Of a stretch of 64,000 nt of DNA, positions 36,455 through 48,028 are shown one piece after another. The translations under genes were made by a program, and so were the position numbers. This DNA is from Liopterus haemorrhoidalis. Taxonomy: Eukaryota > Arthropoda > Insecta > Coleoptera > Dytiscidae. The stretch spans positions 148,392,419 through 148,456,418 of the forward strand of contig OZ020611.1 in assembly GCA_963971575.1 (NCBI GenBank). The letters are read 5' to 3'. Position 1 is the stretch's first letter, and each line of letters begins with the position of its first letter. The notes below the pieces were generated by a model that was not told where the DNA came from, searched no databases, and saw only the letters and a list, made by a program, of their open reading frames with translations.

Positions 36455-37565
36455 AAATTGATGTGAAGTGTGAATTTTTACACATTGCAGGGTTTCGCAG
36501 ATATATAATAAGTGAAGGCGGCATGCTGAGTGTGTAGGACAAATTTTGCTTTGTAGTGATCACGACAAAATGAACGATATTATTAAAATAATTTATTTTC
36601 TGTTAATCTAAGAGCTTTAAAAACAAATTGTATGTTAAATTATTTTTTTGTTAATTTTAATTCGAATACCTAATACTATTATTTAGGTTTCTAAATAAGT
36701 GCAGTATTTTTTTTATATAGCAAGTGCATTAAGATTTTGAAAATTGCGGCTATGGCTTCCATTGGTTGTTTTAAGTCATATGCTCCATCCCTATGGTTTC
36801 GTATACACGATAGATAGAATGAAAATATAATTCCAACAGTTCCAACTAGTTATTAAATTTACGCTCTTAAAAATTAAATGCAACATTTGCCAAAATATAA
36901 CTAGAATTTTAACAAAATAGTTTAAACAAAATAAAGATGAAAAAACAAAAAATAAAATTGTCTCCTCTGCCCGGTAGGGAACCCTAGTTTGCTGCGTAGG
37001 AAGCGAGCTAGCTAACCATTAGACCAGGATACGTTTTCTAGTATAGTGTGTTACATAACTATAACTTTTGTAAATCGTCAACCAAAAAACGCAAAAAATG
37101 CGTTAATTTCCGAAAACATAATCTGACCAAAATTCCTTTGTACTATTCCGGCTCACACCATTGTACATTACTTAGAAATTTTTCAGATTTTTAGTTTAAA
37201 CCATCTGGGCTACAGGGTGTGGGACAAATTATTTTGGCAAAAATCGGATCAAAATAATTTATTTTGCAAAAATAAAATTTTGTTCGTTAATCCACGTACT
37301 AAGGGCTTTCATTTGATACCATACACAGAATTTAAAATATATATATATATATATATTTTTTTTTTCGATGAGCACATATTTGTTTATATTTTTAGGTGGA
37401 TATGTTTTTTAGTATTTTTCCTAGGTGTGGGTCAAAGAGTTGTATAAATATACCAAATTTCAAATCTGTAGGTTTAACCGTTAGGCTACAATTTTTACCG
37501 AACCGACAGACAGACGACAAAATGACTGTATAAGGGTTTTTTGGTCATACCTACAAAACCTCAAT
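36455..37565 (+). repeat. CAGA-family dispersed repeat, copy A
   Basis: The long repeat starts AATTGATGTGAAGTGTGAAT and ends in AAGGGTTTTTTGGTCATACC near CTACAAAACC. Copy B at 44866-45868 matches over almost its whole length. The CAGA position (37503-37513) has only about two units. A tRNA-like block sits in the middle (36967-37032). Frames such as 37217-37447 are not genes. Confidence 0.8.
36967..37032 (-). ncRNA. tRNA-like (SINE-head-like) block in copy A
   Basis: On the minus strand TGGTCTAATGGTTAGCTAG resembles an A box. It is followed about 35 nt later by AGGGTTCCCTACC, a degenerate B box. No full cloverleaf was established, so this is more likely a relic than a working tRNA. Confidence 0.4.
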
Positions 37566-37919
37566 AGTAAGGGTGCGAAAGTGTTTAAAACAAAATGGAA
37601 GGCACTCTTCACAATTGTAAATAAACATACTTTCAATTTTCAAATCGTTTTAAAGAATACAATTTTTCGTAAACTGTAATAGATATTAAAAAAATGTTTA
37701 CATAAAAGTCCTTTCTTTTTAAAAGATTTATCCAAAGATACCCAACACGATATGCGTCCCCTTTTAAAAAATCAAAGTTGTCCTTAATATCCTGTACTTG
37801 GGGTTTATTTTGGAAAATTTTAATACTTCCATTCGATTCTTTGAGTAAACTTTGGACACCAAAAATTTTTTCTTAGCTTGCTCACACATCGCGTTTTATC
37901 TTGATACACCCTGTGTATA

Positions 37920-39025
37920 CAGGGTGTTTGTTTGAAACGCCGCACCTCTCGAATAATTCCTTTATTTTAAGAGATACAAAAAATTAAGAGATACAAAAAA
38001 ATTCTTCAAAAGAGATGTTAAACTAGACAAAAGGGCCCACTCAAGAACTGTAATAAGAATTCTGCATCACTTCCGGTTTCAACGGCAATTGTTCTAACTT
38101 TTTATCTAGCATAGGGAATCGGTACTTTTTTTTTCTTGAAAGTACGTTAAATCAACTTTACAAGGATATCAAAATATCATACTTTAATTTTAACCATTTC
38201 AAAATGGAGACCATTTATTTACAAAATAATAAATAACATAAATCGTACAAAGTTAAACACAGCAAGCTTTGAAAATGGTTTTTTTACATAATAAAACTAA
38301 ATAAAACCTGCAAATTCTCTTGCCTGTTAGTACGAGTTTGATATTAAAGGTGATAACATCAAATCGTTTGTAATTATGGCTTACGTACGTTATTCAAATT
38401 TAGAAATGACAGATATGGTTCTGACATTCGGGAAATGTCAAATAAATTCTGTTAGGGCCCAGCAACTGTACCAAGAAAGGTATCCTGAAGGTAAAGTTTA
38501 GAAGACTTAGAACATAGGGTAAGAACAGCCATCAGGGAAATTCAAGAGTATACCGTTCTAAATGTAATGGAAGAGTTTTTATTACGAATGAGAAAATGTG
38601 TGGATAACAACGGCGGTCATATTGAACATTTGTAAAGTTTCCCTAGTTTATTACTAACTTTAGTAATATTTTGTTTTATTGTTTTTCGTAGTTACATGTT
38701 ATATCTGTTTATAATTTAGTTTCTACGATTTTTATTTATTATTTTGTAAATAAATGGACGCCATTTTGAAATGGTTAAAATTAAAGTATGATATTTTGAT
38801 ATCAAAGTAAAGCTGATATAATGTACTTTCAAGAAAAAAAATACATATTCACTATCTTAGATAAAAAGTTGAAACAATTTCCGCTAAAACCGGAAGTGAC
38901 GCAGAATTCTTATATAGTACTTAAATGGGCCCTTTTATCTAGTTTAACTTTTCTTCTAAAGATTTTTTTTTATCTCTTAAAATAAAGGAGTTATTCCAGG
39001 TGCGGCGTTTCAAACAAACACTCTG
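37920..39025 (+). mobile_element. DD41D-type Tc1/mariner derivative with long TIRs
   Basis: Inverted repeats run from CAGGGTGTTTGTTTGAAACG at the left to CGTTTCAAACAAACACTCTG at the right. They extend inward to about 38257 and from about 38713, more than 300 bp per arm. TA flanks both ends (37918-37919 and 39026-39027). Only about 450 bp lie between the arms and these hold the two ends of a transposase gene. Confidence 0.92.
38376..38635 (+). pseudogene. Transposase with N- and C-termini joined by deletion
   Basis: An ATG at 38376 opens MAYVRYSNLEMTDMVLTFGK followed by VRAQQLYQERYPEG, a DUF4817-like N-terminus. A stop at 38499 follows. The sequence then continues in another frame with LEHRVRTAIREIQEY, FLLRMRKCVDNNGGHIEHL and TAA at 38633, the conserved C-terminus of the same family (compare GGHLEQLL at 48028). 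HTH and catalytic DDD regions are absent. Confidence 0.85.
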
Positions 39026-39167
39026 TATATACCATGAGCATATAAAGTAATTACTCCTATTAATTTATTGCGTTCTTTCATCGTAAAATTATTTATGAAT
39101 CACAGTTAACCTTCATTTATCCGAAAACTGAACTTATGATGCATAATGAAAAACAGTGTTCTACTCT

Positions 39168-39356
39168 AAGTGTCAGAATAATAACAATAATAAGAGGATT
39201 GCGGTCAGGCGAGGTGTTAGGAGACATCCTTCCCAGCCGAGCTCAGACCTAAATTAAGCAGCGCCGGGAGCCATTGACGTGTGACTAAAGATGTCTGCAT
39301 TCCCCGAAGTAGACATCATCATTTCACTTCATCTCATGTTATTAAATGTTTTATAA
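39168..39356 (+). repeat. Dispersed repeat G, copy 2
   Basis: Same orientation and landmarks as 33815-34000, including AATAATAACAATAATAAG, CGGTCAGGCGAGG, GGAGACATCC and a final TTATTAAATG. Possibly a LINE 3' UTR. Confidence 0.55.
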
Positions 39357-40260
39357 ATGCAGATTTAAGAAGTAAAGTGAAAAATATATGATTATAGTGC
39401 AACACAAAATAAATGTTTGGTTTAAAAAATTCTTCTACAAGTATAAATATTTCTGTTTTTTACAAAACAGAACATGTATTGTAAAGTGAACGATAAGAGA
39501 TGAAAAACATTATAATTGTTTCATACTATGACATCCAGGGAGCCAGAGCGGGCCTAGGCCCCGGTAAAACAATAATTACTGGCCCGATGACAGGTAAAAA
39601 ACTAGGTGTATTTAGATAGAAATTATACTTTATTTCTTTGGTCAAATAATATTTAAGATATACACGGTGTCCCAAATAACTTGTTAAGCATGGAGATCTC
39701 GTAAACGGTAAGAGATACGAGGTCGGTTAAATTAGACCAGAGTTACCGCATTAAGAAGGAATAGCATTAAAACATAAATATTAATTATTTTTTAATGGCA
39801 TTCGCTGCTTCGGCAATTAGCCAGGACAATTCTTAATTTTGAAAATTCCATGCCAGAATTGGATTCGAACTCGAGACCTTAGAGACCTCTGAGAATTTAC
39901 AAATTTATTTATATATAGACATGTTTAGGGTTTCGTAGGCATAAAAATGAAACTTTAGACACTGTTATATCCAGAGTTGGGACGAGTACAACTAAACTGT
40001 ACTTAAGTACTGAGTACTAAGTACTTTGGAAAAACTGGACTTGAGTACATGTACGAGTACAATACTCATGTACTTCAAGTACTTATTTTCGAGTACAAGT
40101 ACAAGTACTAATACGTCATCCGGTCGTTTATCCGGATAAGTAAAAAAGTGATATGTATACATACTCGTATATATTTTACTTATAGGTTATAGTTATATGA
40201 TATAAAAACAACTGGTTAATTGTAATATAAAGAACAACATTTTTATTTATTACATAAGTA

Positions 40261-40469
40261 CGGAGTGATTATTTAATGGCGAGACGACGTCACTGGAAGT
40301 TTTAATAATTTGCCGTTTTATACACATAGTAGCAGGCGATTATGCGCGCATGCGCATAATCTTTTTTTCTTCATAATAAAATTTTCTTCAGGGTTATTAT
40401 AATCATAGTATTCTGCTAGGAGGCACGTAAAATTCGGTGACGTCGTCTCGCCATTAAATAATCACTCTG
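40261..40469. mobile_element. 209-bp MITE nested in the hAT
   Basis: CGGAGTGATTATTTAATGGC at the left and GCCATTAAATAATCACTCTG at the right, each followed inward by GAGACGACGTCAC or its complement. TA flanks both sides. A central palindrome, GATTATGCGCGCATGCGCAT with its AATC arm, occupies about 40338-40361. Tc1/mariner-type by target site. Confidence 0.88.
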
Positions 40470-40554
40470 TACATACATATATGTATATATATTATTAGAA
40501 TTAGAACAAAAAATAATACTGTGAAATATACGAGATTAAGATGTGAATTTGGAA

Positions 40555-40950
40555 TTAGCCTTTAAGAGAACAAGTTTTTCAAAATTATCGTCACTTAGTG
40601 CATTTCTTCTTGGGGAATCTATTATAGATGCAAAGGAAAATAACCTCTTGACGGGCGCAGAAGAGGGCAAACATGTATTGCTTTTAAAGAAAAGTTTTTT
40701 AAGATCTTGTAATCATTCAGCATATGGATATTTGTTCTTGTATCTTCCAAATATTTCAATAATTCTAATTCAATTTGGTTAAGAGAATTATTGTTTTTCT
40801 GTATTGTGGAAGTAATATTATCATCGTTTTTAGAACAATCGAAAAAGCTATCTAGATCATCAGAAGATTATTTATCTTTTTCTTCCTCAACATCCAATAA
40901 TTCTTTTTCTCCTTCCATCAAAATCATTTTCTTTATAAATTGAATAGTTA
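40555..40950 (-). pseudogene. hAT transposase C-terminal relic
   Basis: The minus strand reads [20 protein letters not shown] then [18 protein letters not shown]. This is the hAT dimerisation motif (SAPVERLFS---R-RLS--NFE-LL-LK). Upstream residues are acidic and broken by stops. The plus-strand frame at 40543-40782 is antisense to this relic. Confidence 0.82.
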
Positions 40951-42117
40951 TATTTTCATTACTTTCATATTTTATTGAATTGTACCAACGTAATTTAAAA
41001 TTTGGGCATAAAACTGTGGCAATAATGGCATCTTTAAATTAAATATTAAAAATTGAATCGAATCTTCGTAATACATTTTCTATGCAACAATTTAACAATA
41101 TTTCTCCTCCTTATTTAAATTTTAAATTCTTCATTTTCTCCCACTTATTTTTTAAGGTGGCCAGACTAGGCAAAAGGAAACCAAAATATATTAAACGAAT
41201 TTTACGAAAATAAACTTAACATAACCTCAAATAGTGATGTACTCAAATATATTGAAAGTATTCAAGTACTTTTACTGTATTCGAGTACTTTTCATTGTAC
41301 TCAAGTACATATAATAGGTACTCGAGTACATTCCAAAAATTTTACAGGAGTACAAATACTGTATAAAATATGTACTCGAATACGAGTACAGAGTACAGTA
41401 AAAGTTCTTAATTACTGTACTCGAATACTTTTGTACTCGAGTACATCCCAGCTCTGGTTATATCCTTTGACCGACATGCACAATATTTTGCAGATTTATC
41501 CTCTTAAGAATCTACGAATATAATTACATACAGAAATGTCTAGGGTTTTGTAGGCATAAATTAAAGTCTCAAATTATTTTTAGTTTTAACAATATAAATG
41601 TAATGTACTGAGTAAAAATGAATCGCTTTCCCATCTTAAAAAGTTTATGAATAAATAATTCGAAATAATACTTATAAATTGAATGAAGTATGGCGTTTGG
41701 CTAGAGAAATAAGTCAGAGGCGTCGAGCAAGTTCCACATTAAGGTAATGATGTGTTTACCAACAAAGTTAGCAACGGTTGTACTAGTATGAAAATAATTA
41801 AACTAATAAATATAATTATGACAAATGTTTTTGTTTCAGAATTATTATTTGTGTTTAATACTATGTATTTTGGGTATTTCACATATGACAAAGAAAAAAT
41901 TTCATTATTTGTTCAATGCTGGTCAATAGACAAGTGCACCGGAAATATAAAGATAAAAAATACGATCAACAAACAAATAATTTTTAATATCTTTCGGAAA
42001 CAGATAATTATGAAACAAATTATTTGAAGTGTAGGTATGGGACCTCACAGAAATTCGTCAGATATTCAGTGCCGGATTAAGGCCCTTGGCTAAATGATTG
42101 GAATGGACCCTTAAATC

Positions 42118-42150
42118 AAAGTGATGAGCAAAAAAAAAGGAATGTTATAG
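42118..42150 (-). repeat. Single minisatellite unit, inverted
   Basis: CAAAGTGATGAGCAAAAAAA followed by GGAATG is the reverse complement of the CCTTTTTTTTTGCTCATCAC unit of the arrays at 11917-12010 and 17268-17525. It follows a hAT-like CAGTGCCGGATTAAGG at 42069. Confidence 0.5.
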
Positions 42151-42475
42151 TCCTTCGGGGCTCTAAAAGGCCGTCAAATTGAAAAGGGGTGAGCATGAAG
42201 AAGGAAAACTGGTCTTCTTCGGGACCTAAAATCGCGTAGCCTACTCGATATTTATTGACTGTTCAAAACTTCATTGTTCAAAAAGTAATAATAATAATAA
42301 TATTTTATTTCATGATAAATTTGATAAATAAAAAAAAAAAATTATAATAATTATAATAATAATAATAATAATAAAGGAATAAAGGAACAAACATTTACGA
42401 ATATTAATGCCTACTGCTGTAAGTTCCAAATAAACAATTAGTATATGAAGGAACCAAAAAATAGTATAATTATTA

Positions 42476-42988
42476 CTCCCTCTGTCCGAAAATAAGAGTC
42501 CCATTTTAATTTAACAGTGTTATTCGAGACTATAGGTCGTACATTTTCGAAACAACACATTGCGCAGAAACGAGTTTTTGACTGAGAGCTTACTGCGTCT
42601 GCGCGCACGCAAAGCAGTGGCCTGTGTATGACTTATTATTTTATAAGTCAACTGTTTTTTTGGTACCTTGTTTGTGTTTCGGACCGTCACTGGTAAAATA
42701 GCTGAAGTTCGCGTCGATTTGAAGACTCATTGTGTTGTTTCGAAAATGAACGACCTATAAGGATCAATGCTAGGGATTGAAGGACATTAAAAACAAACAA
42801 AATAAAAGTTTTACTGACCATTGCAAAAACAACCAAAACTTTATTATATTACTTGCATAATTAATTAATTTAATTTAATTTTATTTATTAATTCATTTAT
42901 TAGACGTTTCCAAGTATTCCTAATAAATAAAATTTAAATTTAATAAAACCTAATTTTTGAAATGGGACCCTTATTTTCGGACGGAGAG
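42476..42988. mobile_element. Stowaway-like MITE
   Basis: The left end CTCCCTCTGTCCGAAAATAA and right end TTATTTTCGGACGGAGAG are inverted. Each is followed inward by a GGGACCC/GAGTCCC-ATTT block. TA flanks both sides (42474-42475 and 42989-42990). A second MITE (42535-42755) is inserted near its left arm. Confidence 0.88.
42535..42755. mobile_element. Second MITE nested in the first
   Basis: GGTCGTACATTTTCGAAACA at the left and TGTTTCGAAAATGAACGACC at the right, with TA at 42533-42534 and 42756-42757. It is moderately GC-rich inside and carries no coding frame. Confidence 0.82.
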
Positions 42989-43772
42989 TATTTTATTTTG
43001 AAATTTACGTCTTTAAGTGGTAGTGACCATCTTGATTTTTCGCGTGCATCGTTCATTTTGTATAAAAACGTCATTTTAGAAACTACACTGGATAATATAT
43101 TTTAAGGATAATAAGTCTAAGAAAACTGTAAACTCTGAGCCTGAAATATATCTTGAATTAGTTTATTATATCAGATTGGTTCATCTGAATACGGCCAGTT
43201 CAAAAATGTTCAACACTGAAGAAAAACTTCAAATGTAAATTAATTTTCAAAAACCTTTTTAGCAAATTCTAGGTCAGGGATTCCCAATCAGGAACCAGAA
43301 ACCAAACCCGATTCGAAAACCTGAAAAAACCTGTATTTTTAATGAACCTGAACTTGAACCGAATCACTAATTATTAACCGGTACCCATGTATTTTTAACA
43401 GGTTCAGGAAATTATTGTATATTTTATATATGCAACTATCTACTTAATTTAGTATTTCCTAACGAAAAGCCAAACGTGTATTTGTCAAAAAGGTTTTTTT
43501 AAAAGAGTTTCCTCATCCATGGCCGCCTTAATCATTATGTACTTTAGGCACAGTACCTAGGGCCTAATAATATTCTTAGGCCGAGAACACCGAAAACAGG
43601 CTAAAATTAACAAAACCTTAAACATGGTTTCGGGAAAAAAATCAAAATAAAGTAATTTTATTTAAGCCAAGAAATATAAATAACATTTTTTAAAGACTTA
43701 AATAGGTTTATTAAGTGTCGGAAACTAATTATATTCTTTGTATACGGTCATTTAAAATAGGTTTATATTTTG

Positions 43773-44115
43773 TATAATCTGTTTCATTTTGTAATACGAA
43801 ACTAGATTTGGTTACTTTGGTGACTGTTGTGGTGTAAATAGACTTTTATGGAAACATGTGAACTTGTAAACCTGGCTTTTAAATATTTGGTTAAGTTTTA
43901 TTATATCGAGGTTATATTCACTCAAAAACTATGTATGTCAGATAACAAATTGACATGTCAAAATTGCGATTGACATGTCAAAATTGTGATAGACATGTCA
44001 AATATTTTGAAAGGTGCCACTTCAGAATTACCACCCTAAGATGATATTTTAAATATAAAACATAAAAAATGAAATTTCCCTCTTAGTTTCGTATTACAAA
44101 ATGAGACAGATAATA
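43773..44115. mobile_element. Foldback-type MITE, copy 2
   Basis: TATAATCTGTTTCATTTTGT followed by AATACGAAACT is mirrored by AGTTTCGTATTACAAAATGA and GACAGATAATA. The copy at 9680-9924 shares the termini and interior. A 20-bp tandem with TGACATGTCA palindromes sits inside at 43951-44005. Confidence 0.75.
43951..44005. repeat. 20-bp tandem repeat with TGACATGTCA palindrome
   Basis: Two near-identical units of TGACATGTCAAAATTGCGAT and a partial third. Each starts with a perfect 10-bp palindrome. Confidence 0.8.
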
Positions 44116-44462
44116 TTGTCAGATGACAAATGACAAATGTCCGATGACAGATGACAGTAGTATTAGTGTGCTATGTATAAAATATGTTGTTGTCGTTCCT
44201 TATTTTGTCAAATAGTTTTACGAAGTTTTTTGTGAAATTTTTCTATATTGTGCATTAATTGATTACAAAATTATTGTCTCAGTGAAAAGTGTGTTTATTT
44301 CTTTACGTAATATATTGAAACCTGTGCGTATGCGAAATATCACTGGTAGTGACATTTTAAATACGCAAATCGAACATTAAGATATTATAAGAATGCTTAG
44401 GGCCTACAAAAACCTTACCCTACCTAATACGGCCCTCCTTTTATCGTTTTTATTAATTAGAC

Positions 44463-44587
44463 CAGAGTTTCCCAAACTTTTTGAGCCGCGGAGCACTTTT
44501 CACGAGAAAAATTCGTCGCGGAGCACTATCGTTGCTAATATATATAGCAACACTAGTAGATATTGGAGCACAGTTTGGGAAACTCTG
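44463..44587. mobile_element. 125-bp non-autonomous hAT
   Basis: CAGAGTTTCCCAAACT and its mirror CAGTTTGGGAAACTCTG mark the ends. The 8-bp duplication AATTAGAC is perfect (44455-44462 and 44588-44595). GCGGAGCAC is repeated inside. No coding region. Confidence 0.92.
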
Positions 44588-44599
44588 AATTAGACTATG

Positions 44600-44662
44600 G
44601 GATTGCAGTAGCGTAGTGATCAACTCACTCGCTTTGCAAGTGTGGGATCGTGAAATCCATCA
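44600..44662 (+). ncRNA. tRNA-like SINE head
   Basis: TTGCAGTAGCGTAGTGATCA resembles an A box. GTGGGATCGTGAAATCC about 35 nt later resembles a B box. The anticodon region is CTTTGCAAG-like. No complete acceptor stem was found. Confidence 0.4.
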
Positions 44663-45159
44663 TAGTACGGTCAAAGAATTTTCCAAAAAAATCGTGCAGC
44701 CATAGGCCTACTCAGCCTTCTATTAAATGAGGAATATGGGACGTGCTTCGGAGGGCATTTAAAGTCGGGGTCTCAACTACAGTAAAACGTCATTTGGTTA
44801 TGCCGGAGAGCACTAGTCGTGACCTAAAAACCTCTGACACCTACGAAATTATGCCATTCGAAATAAAAAAAATTGATGTGAAGTGTGAATATTCACACAT
44901 TTCAGGGTTTCGCAGGTATATAATAAGTGAAGGCGGTATGCTGAGTGTGTAGGACAAATTTTACTTTGTAGTAATCACGGCAAAATGAACGATATTTTTA
45001 AAATAATTTATCGTCTGTTAATCATATAATAAGACTGGTTATTAAATTTACGCTCATAAAAATTAAATACAACATTTGTCAAAATATAACTAGAATTTTG
45101 ACAAAATAATTTCAACATAATAAAAATGCAAAAAAAAAACAGAAAAAATAAAATTCACT

Positions 45160-45235
45160 CCGTACTCGAACTCGAAACCCTTCGTTTTCCAGCCAGTTTA
45201 AGAGGGCTCTAACGCATGTAGCCATCGAACGCTAT
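45160..45235 (-). ncRNA. tRNA-like block in copy B
   Basis: On the minus strand GATGGCTACATGCGTTAGAG resembles an A box, and GGGTTTCGAGTTCGAGTACG a B box with an insertion. It occupies the same place in the repeat as 36967-37032 but its sequence differs strongly. Confidence 0.45.
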
Positions 45236-45708
45236 GTATGTGAGTGTCTTACATTGGTATAACTTTTGTACTTTGTGAACCAAAAACCACAAAAAATGCG
45301 TTATTTTCCAAAAACATAATCTGATCAAAAATTCCTGTTGTACTATTTCGGTTCACACCAATATACATTACTTAGAATTTTTTTAGATTTTTAGTTTAAA
45401 CCATCTGGGCTACAGGGTGTGGGACAAAATTTTTTTTGCACATTTTTGGCAAAAATCGCATCAAAATAATTTATTTTGCAAAAATAAAAATTTGATCGTT
45501 AATCCACGTACTAAGGGCTTTCATTTGATACCCTACTCAGAATTTAAAAAAAATATTTTTGTTTTCGATGAGCACATATTTGTTTATATTTTTAGGGGGG
45601 TATGTTTTTTAGATGTTTTAGTATTTTTCCTATGTGCGGGTCAAAGAGTTGTATAAGCATGCCAAATTTCAACTCTCTAGGTTTAGCCGTTTGGCTACAA
45701 TTTTTACC

Positions 45709-45812
<104 letters not shown>

Positions 45813-45868
45813 GACAAAATGACGGTATAAGGGTTTTTTGGTCATACCTACAAAACCCTAAAAAAAGA

Positions 45869-46990
45869 ACTGTAAACTGAAAAACGTTAATTAAACGGGT
45901 TAAAACCAGTATTAAATATTGTGAATTCTTTTTATGAAAAAACAAAATATAATTCCTGTTTTCGTTCCGTTCTTTAAAAAATTTAGGTTATTGTAAAAAT
46001 ACTTCAACATAGTAACAAAATGTCTTTAAAACTGGTCAACAAGTTAGCACATTGTATTCAAGGCAAAGGCAACCCCCATTAAGAAGTTGGCAGCCGAAAT
46101 GCCTCGAGTTATAACATGTCTAAATGAAAGTTTCACCACTTCCTCCATAAACTAATGAAGAGCTCATTTAATCAACTAAATGAACGAACTCAATTTGTGT
46201 GAAGCACATCTTCAGTTGTTCCTTCATGGCGGTCTGTTTGATGTCCACTGTCGTGATTTTTTACAAATTACTCACCACGATCATAGACTAAGAGAATAAT
46301 TATGATGGAGTGAATTGGTTTATTTATAATTGCACACAGATTATTACTAATATTTTTTGTCTTTTAATTAATGAATGAAGTTTATAGAATGATGATGAAA
46401 GAATATTTCAAATGATTGTAATTAATTAATTTTGTATTGTACTGAAATTCCTGAAAAATTGAAAAAAAAAAAATAAAATAAAATAAACAGTATGTTGTTT
46501 ACAAAAACCATAAGATGTTGCTAAGGGTTTTAGGGTTTCTTCCCAAGAATTCTCAAGGAGGAAAATTTGTAATTTTATATTTCTCCTCAATAAAAATTGG
46601 TTGGAAATTCGGACAAACAGGACTCTTGTTCTTCGAACCAGAGACTACTCATAGTGGGAAATAAGCGCCACTATTCGCAATGTATTTATTAGAAATTAAC
46701 TTTAATTAGCCATACAGAGGGTTCTGATATTAAATCAGAATCTGATTTGAGGAGTGAATTGACTAAAGTAATATCAGTTTTGGTTTCAAAACCTAGTTCT
46801 ATGCAACAAGACAAAATATTGAATTTTCTAAAGAAGGAAATACCATGTGTTCAAAAAGAAATTACATAAGGGATGGCTGAGGAAAAATAAAATAATGTGT
46901 ACTGCAAACTTTAACTGTCAATTAATTAACTGTCATCACTGTTATTGTCATAAGTTTCTATTAAAAATTCAATAGAGCTACAATTATAAA
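45869..46990. other. No recognised gene
   Basis: AT-rich. One region (46735-46850) encodes SKPSSMQQDKILNFLKKEI without a known match. A short A-rich (AAATA)n tract is near 46465. Confidence 0.4.
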
Positions 46991-47035
46991 TAAATCAACA
47001 CAACACTGGTTTTTACAATAAAACACAAAAAATTT

Positions 47036-48028
47036 ATGATTGAATCATATTTTCGAAATGGTGTTCGAGTGAGCGGCGAATGGAAGGAGATTTTTACAGC
47101 GCACTTAGAAGATGTGTTGATTTATTCCAAGATACAGGGAGCATTACTCATAGAGATAGAACTGGAAGGTCAAGAGTTCGTACTAAAACTACAGTTGATG
47201 ATGTTCGTCAACGTATGAACTAGCAACCCACTACATCACTACGTACACTGTCGCAAGAGACTGGTTTATCATTAGGAACTTGCCATACTATTGTCAATCA
47301 AGATTTACAGCTGTTCCCATACAAAATTCTTGGTTTACATGAGTTGCTGCCAGCAGATCACAATAGGTGAATTGTGTATTGCCACTGGTTCCAACAAAAT
47401 TTAATTAATAATGATGATTTGTTAAATTTAACGTTTTTTTCAGACTATGCCTGGTTCACCCTTTCGGGGTATATTAATTCACAAAATATAAGGTTATGGA
47501 GTGCTCAAAATCCTCATACTTTTCGTGAAACTCCCCTCCATCCGTTAAAAATTGGTGTTTGTATTGCTGTGTCTCGAAGACGTATTATCGGACCCATATT
47601 TTTCCACGAAACTGTTACTGCTAAGAGATACCGGAATATTGTACGTGAATTTATTAATCAGCTTCATGAGAATGAGCTCCAGCAAGGCTGCTTCCAATAG
47701 GATGGAGCTCGCAACTGCCCACACCGCTCAAGAGACCATCAATTACCTTCGTGATTTTTTTGACGATCCAATAATTAGTTTACGTTCAAATCCAGAATTT
47801 CCACCTAGATCACCAGACTTGACTATTTTAGATTACTTTATATTCCCTTATCTGAAAAATAATGTATACAAGACTCCTATTAAGAATATCGAGGAACTGC
47901 AAAACAGAATTACTGAACAGTGTGCCAATATAACTCCTCAAATTCTTATAAATGCTTTTAATAGTATGAAAAGACGAGTAAATTTGTGTCTGAAGGAAAG
48001 AGGTGGTCATTTAGAACAGCTTCTTTAG
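47036..48028 (+). pseudogene. DD41D Tc1/mariner transposase, nearly complete but broken
   Basis: The gene can be followed from MIESYFRNGVRVSGEW through a HTH region (RTGRSRVRTKTTVDDVRQRM, LRTLSQETGLSLGTCHTIV). The first catalytic Asp is in FFSDYAWFTLSGYINS, the second in QDGA--TAHTAQ, and the third in FPPRSPDLTILDYF. The ending is KRRVNLCLKERGGHLEQLL and TAA at 48026. About 41 residues separate the last two Asp residues, giving the DD41D name. Lesions include a frameshift near 47160, a TAG near 47221, a TGA near 47369, a CAG-to-TAG change at 47698 and a small insertion just after. Terminal repeats were not located. Confidence 0.85.

Larger units (their letters stand above)
39972..41456 (-). 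mobile_element. hAT element with GAGTAC subterminal repeats
   Basis: CAGAGTTGGGACGAGTAC at the left and GTACATCCCAGCTCTG at the right are inverted. The 8-bp duplication GTTATATC is perfect (39964-39971 and 41457-41464). Dozens of GAGTAC/GTACTC hexamers crowd about 150 bp inside each end. A 209-bp MITE is nested at 40261-40469 and a transposase relic lies on the minus strand. Confidence 0.92.

Noticed and set aside
40543..40782. Plus-strand 79-codon frame
   Set aside because: Antisense to a recognisable hAT transposase C-terminus on the minus strand.
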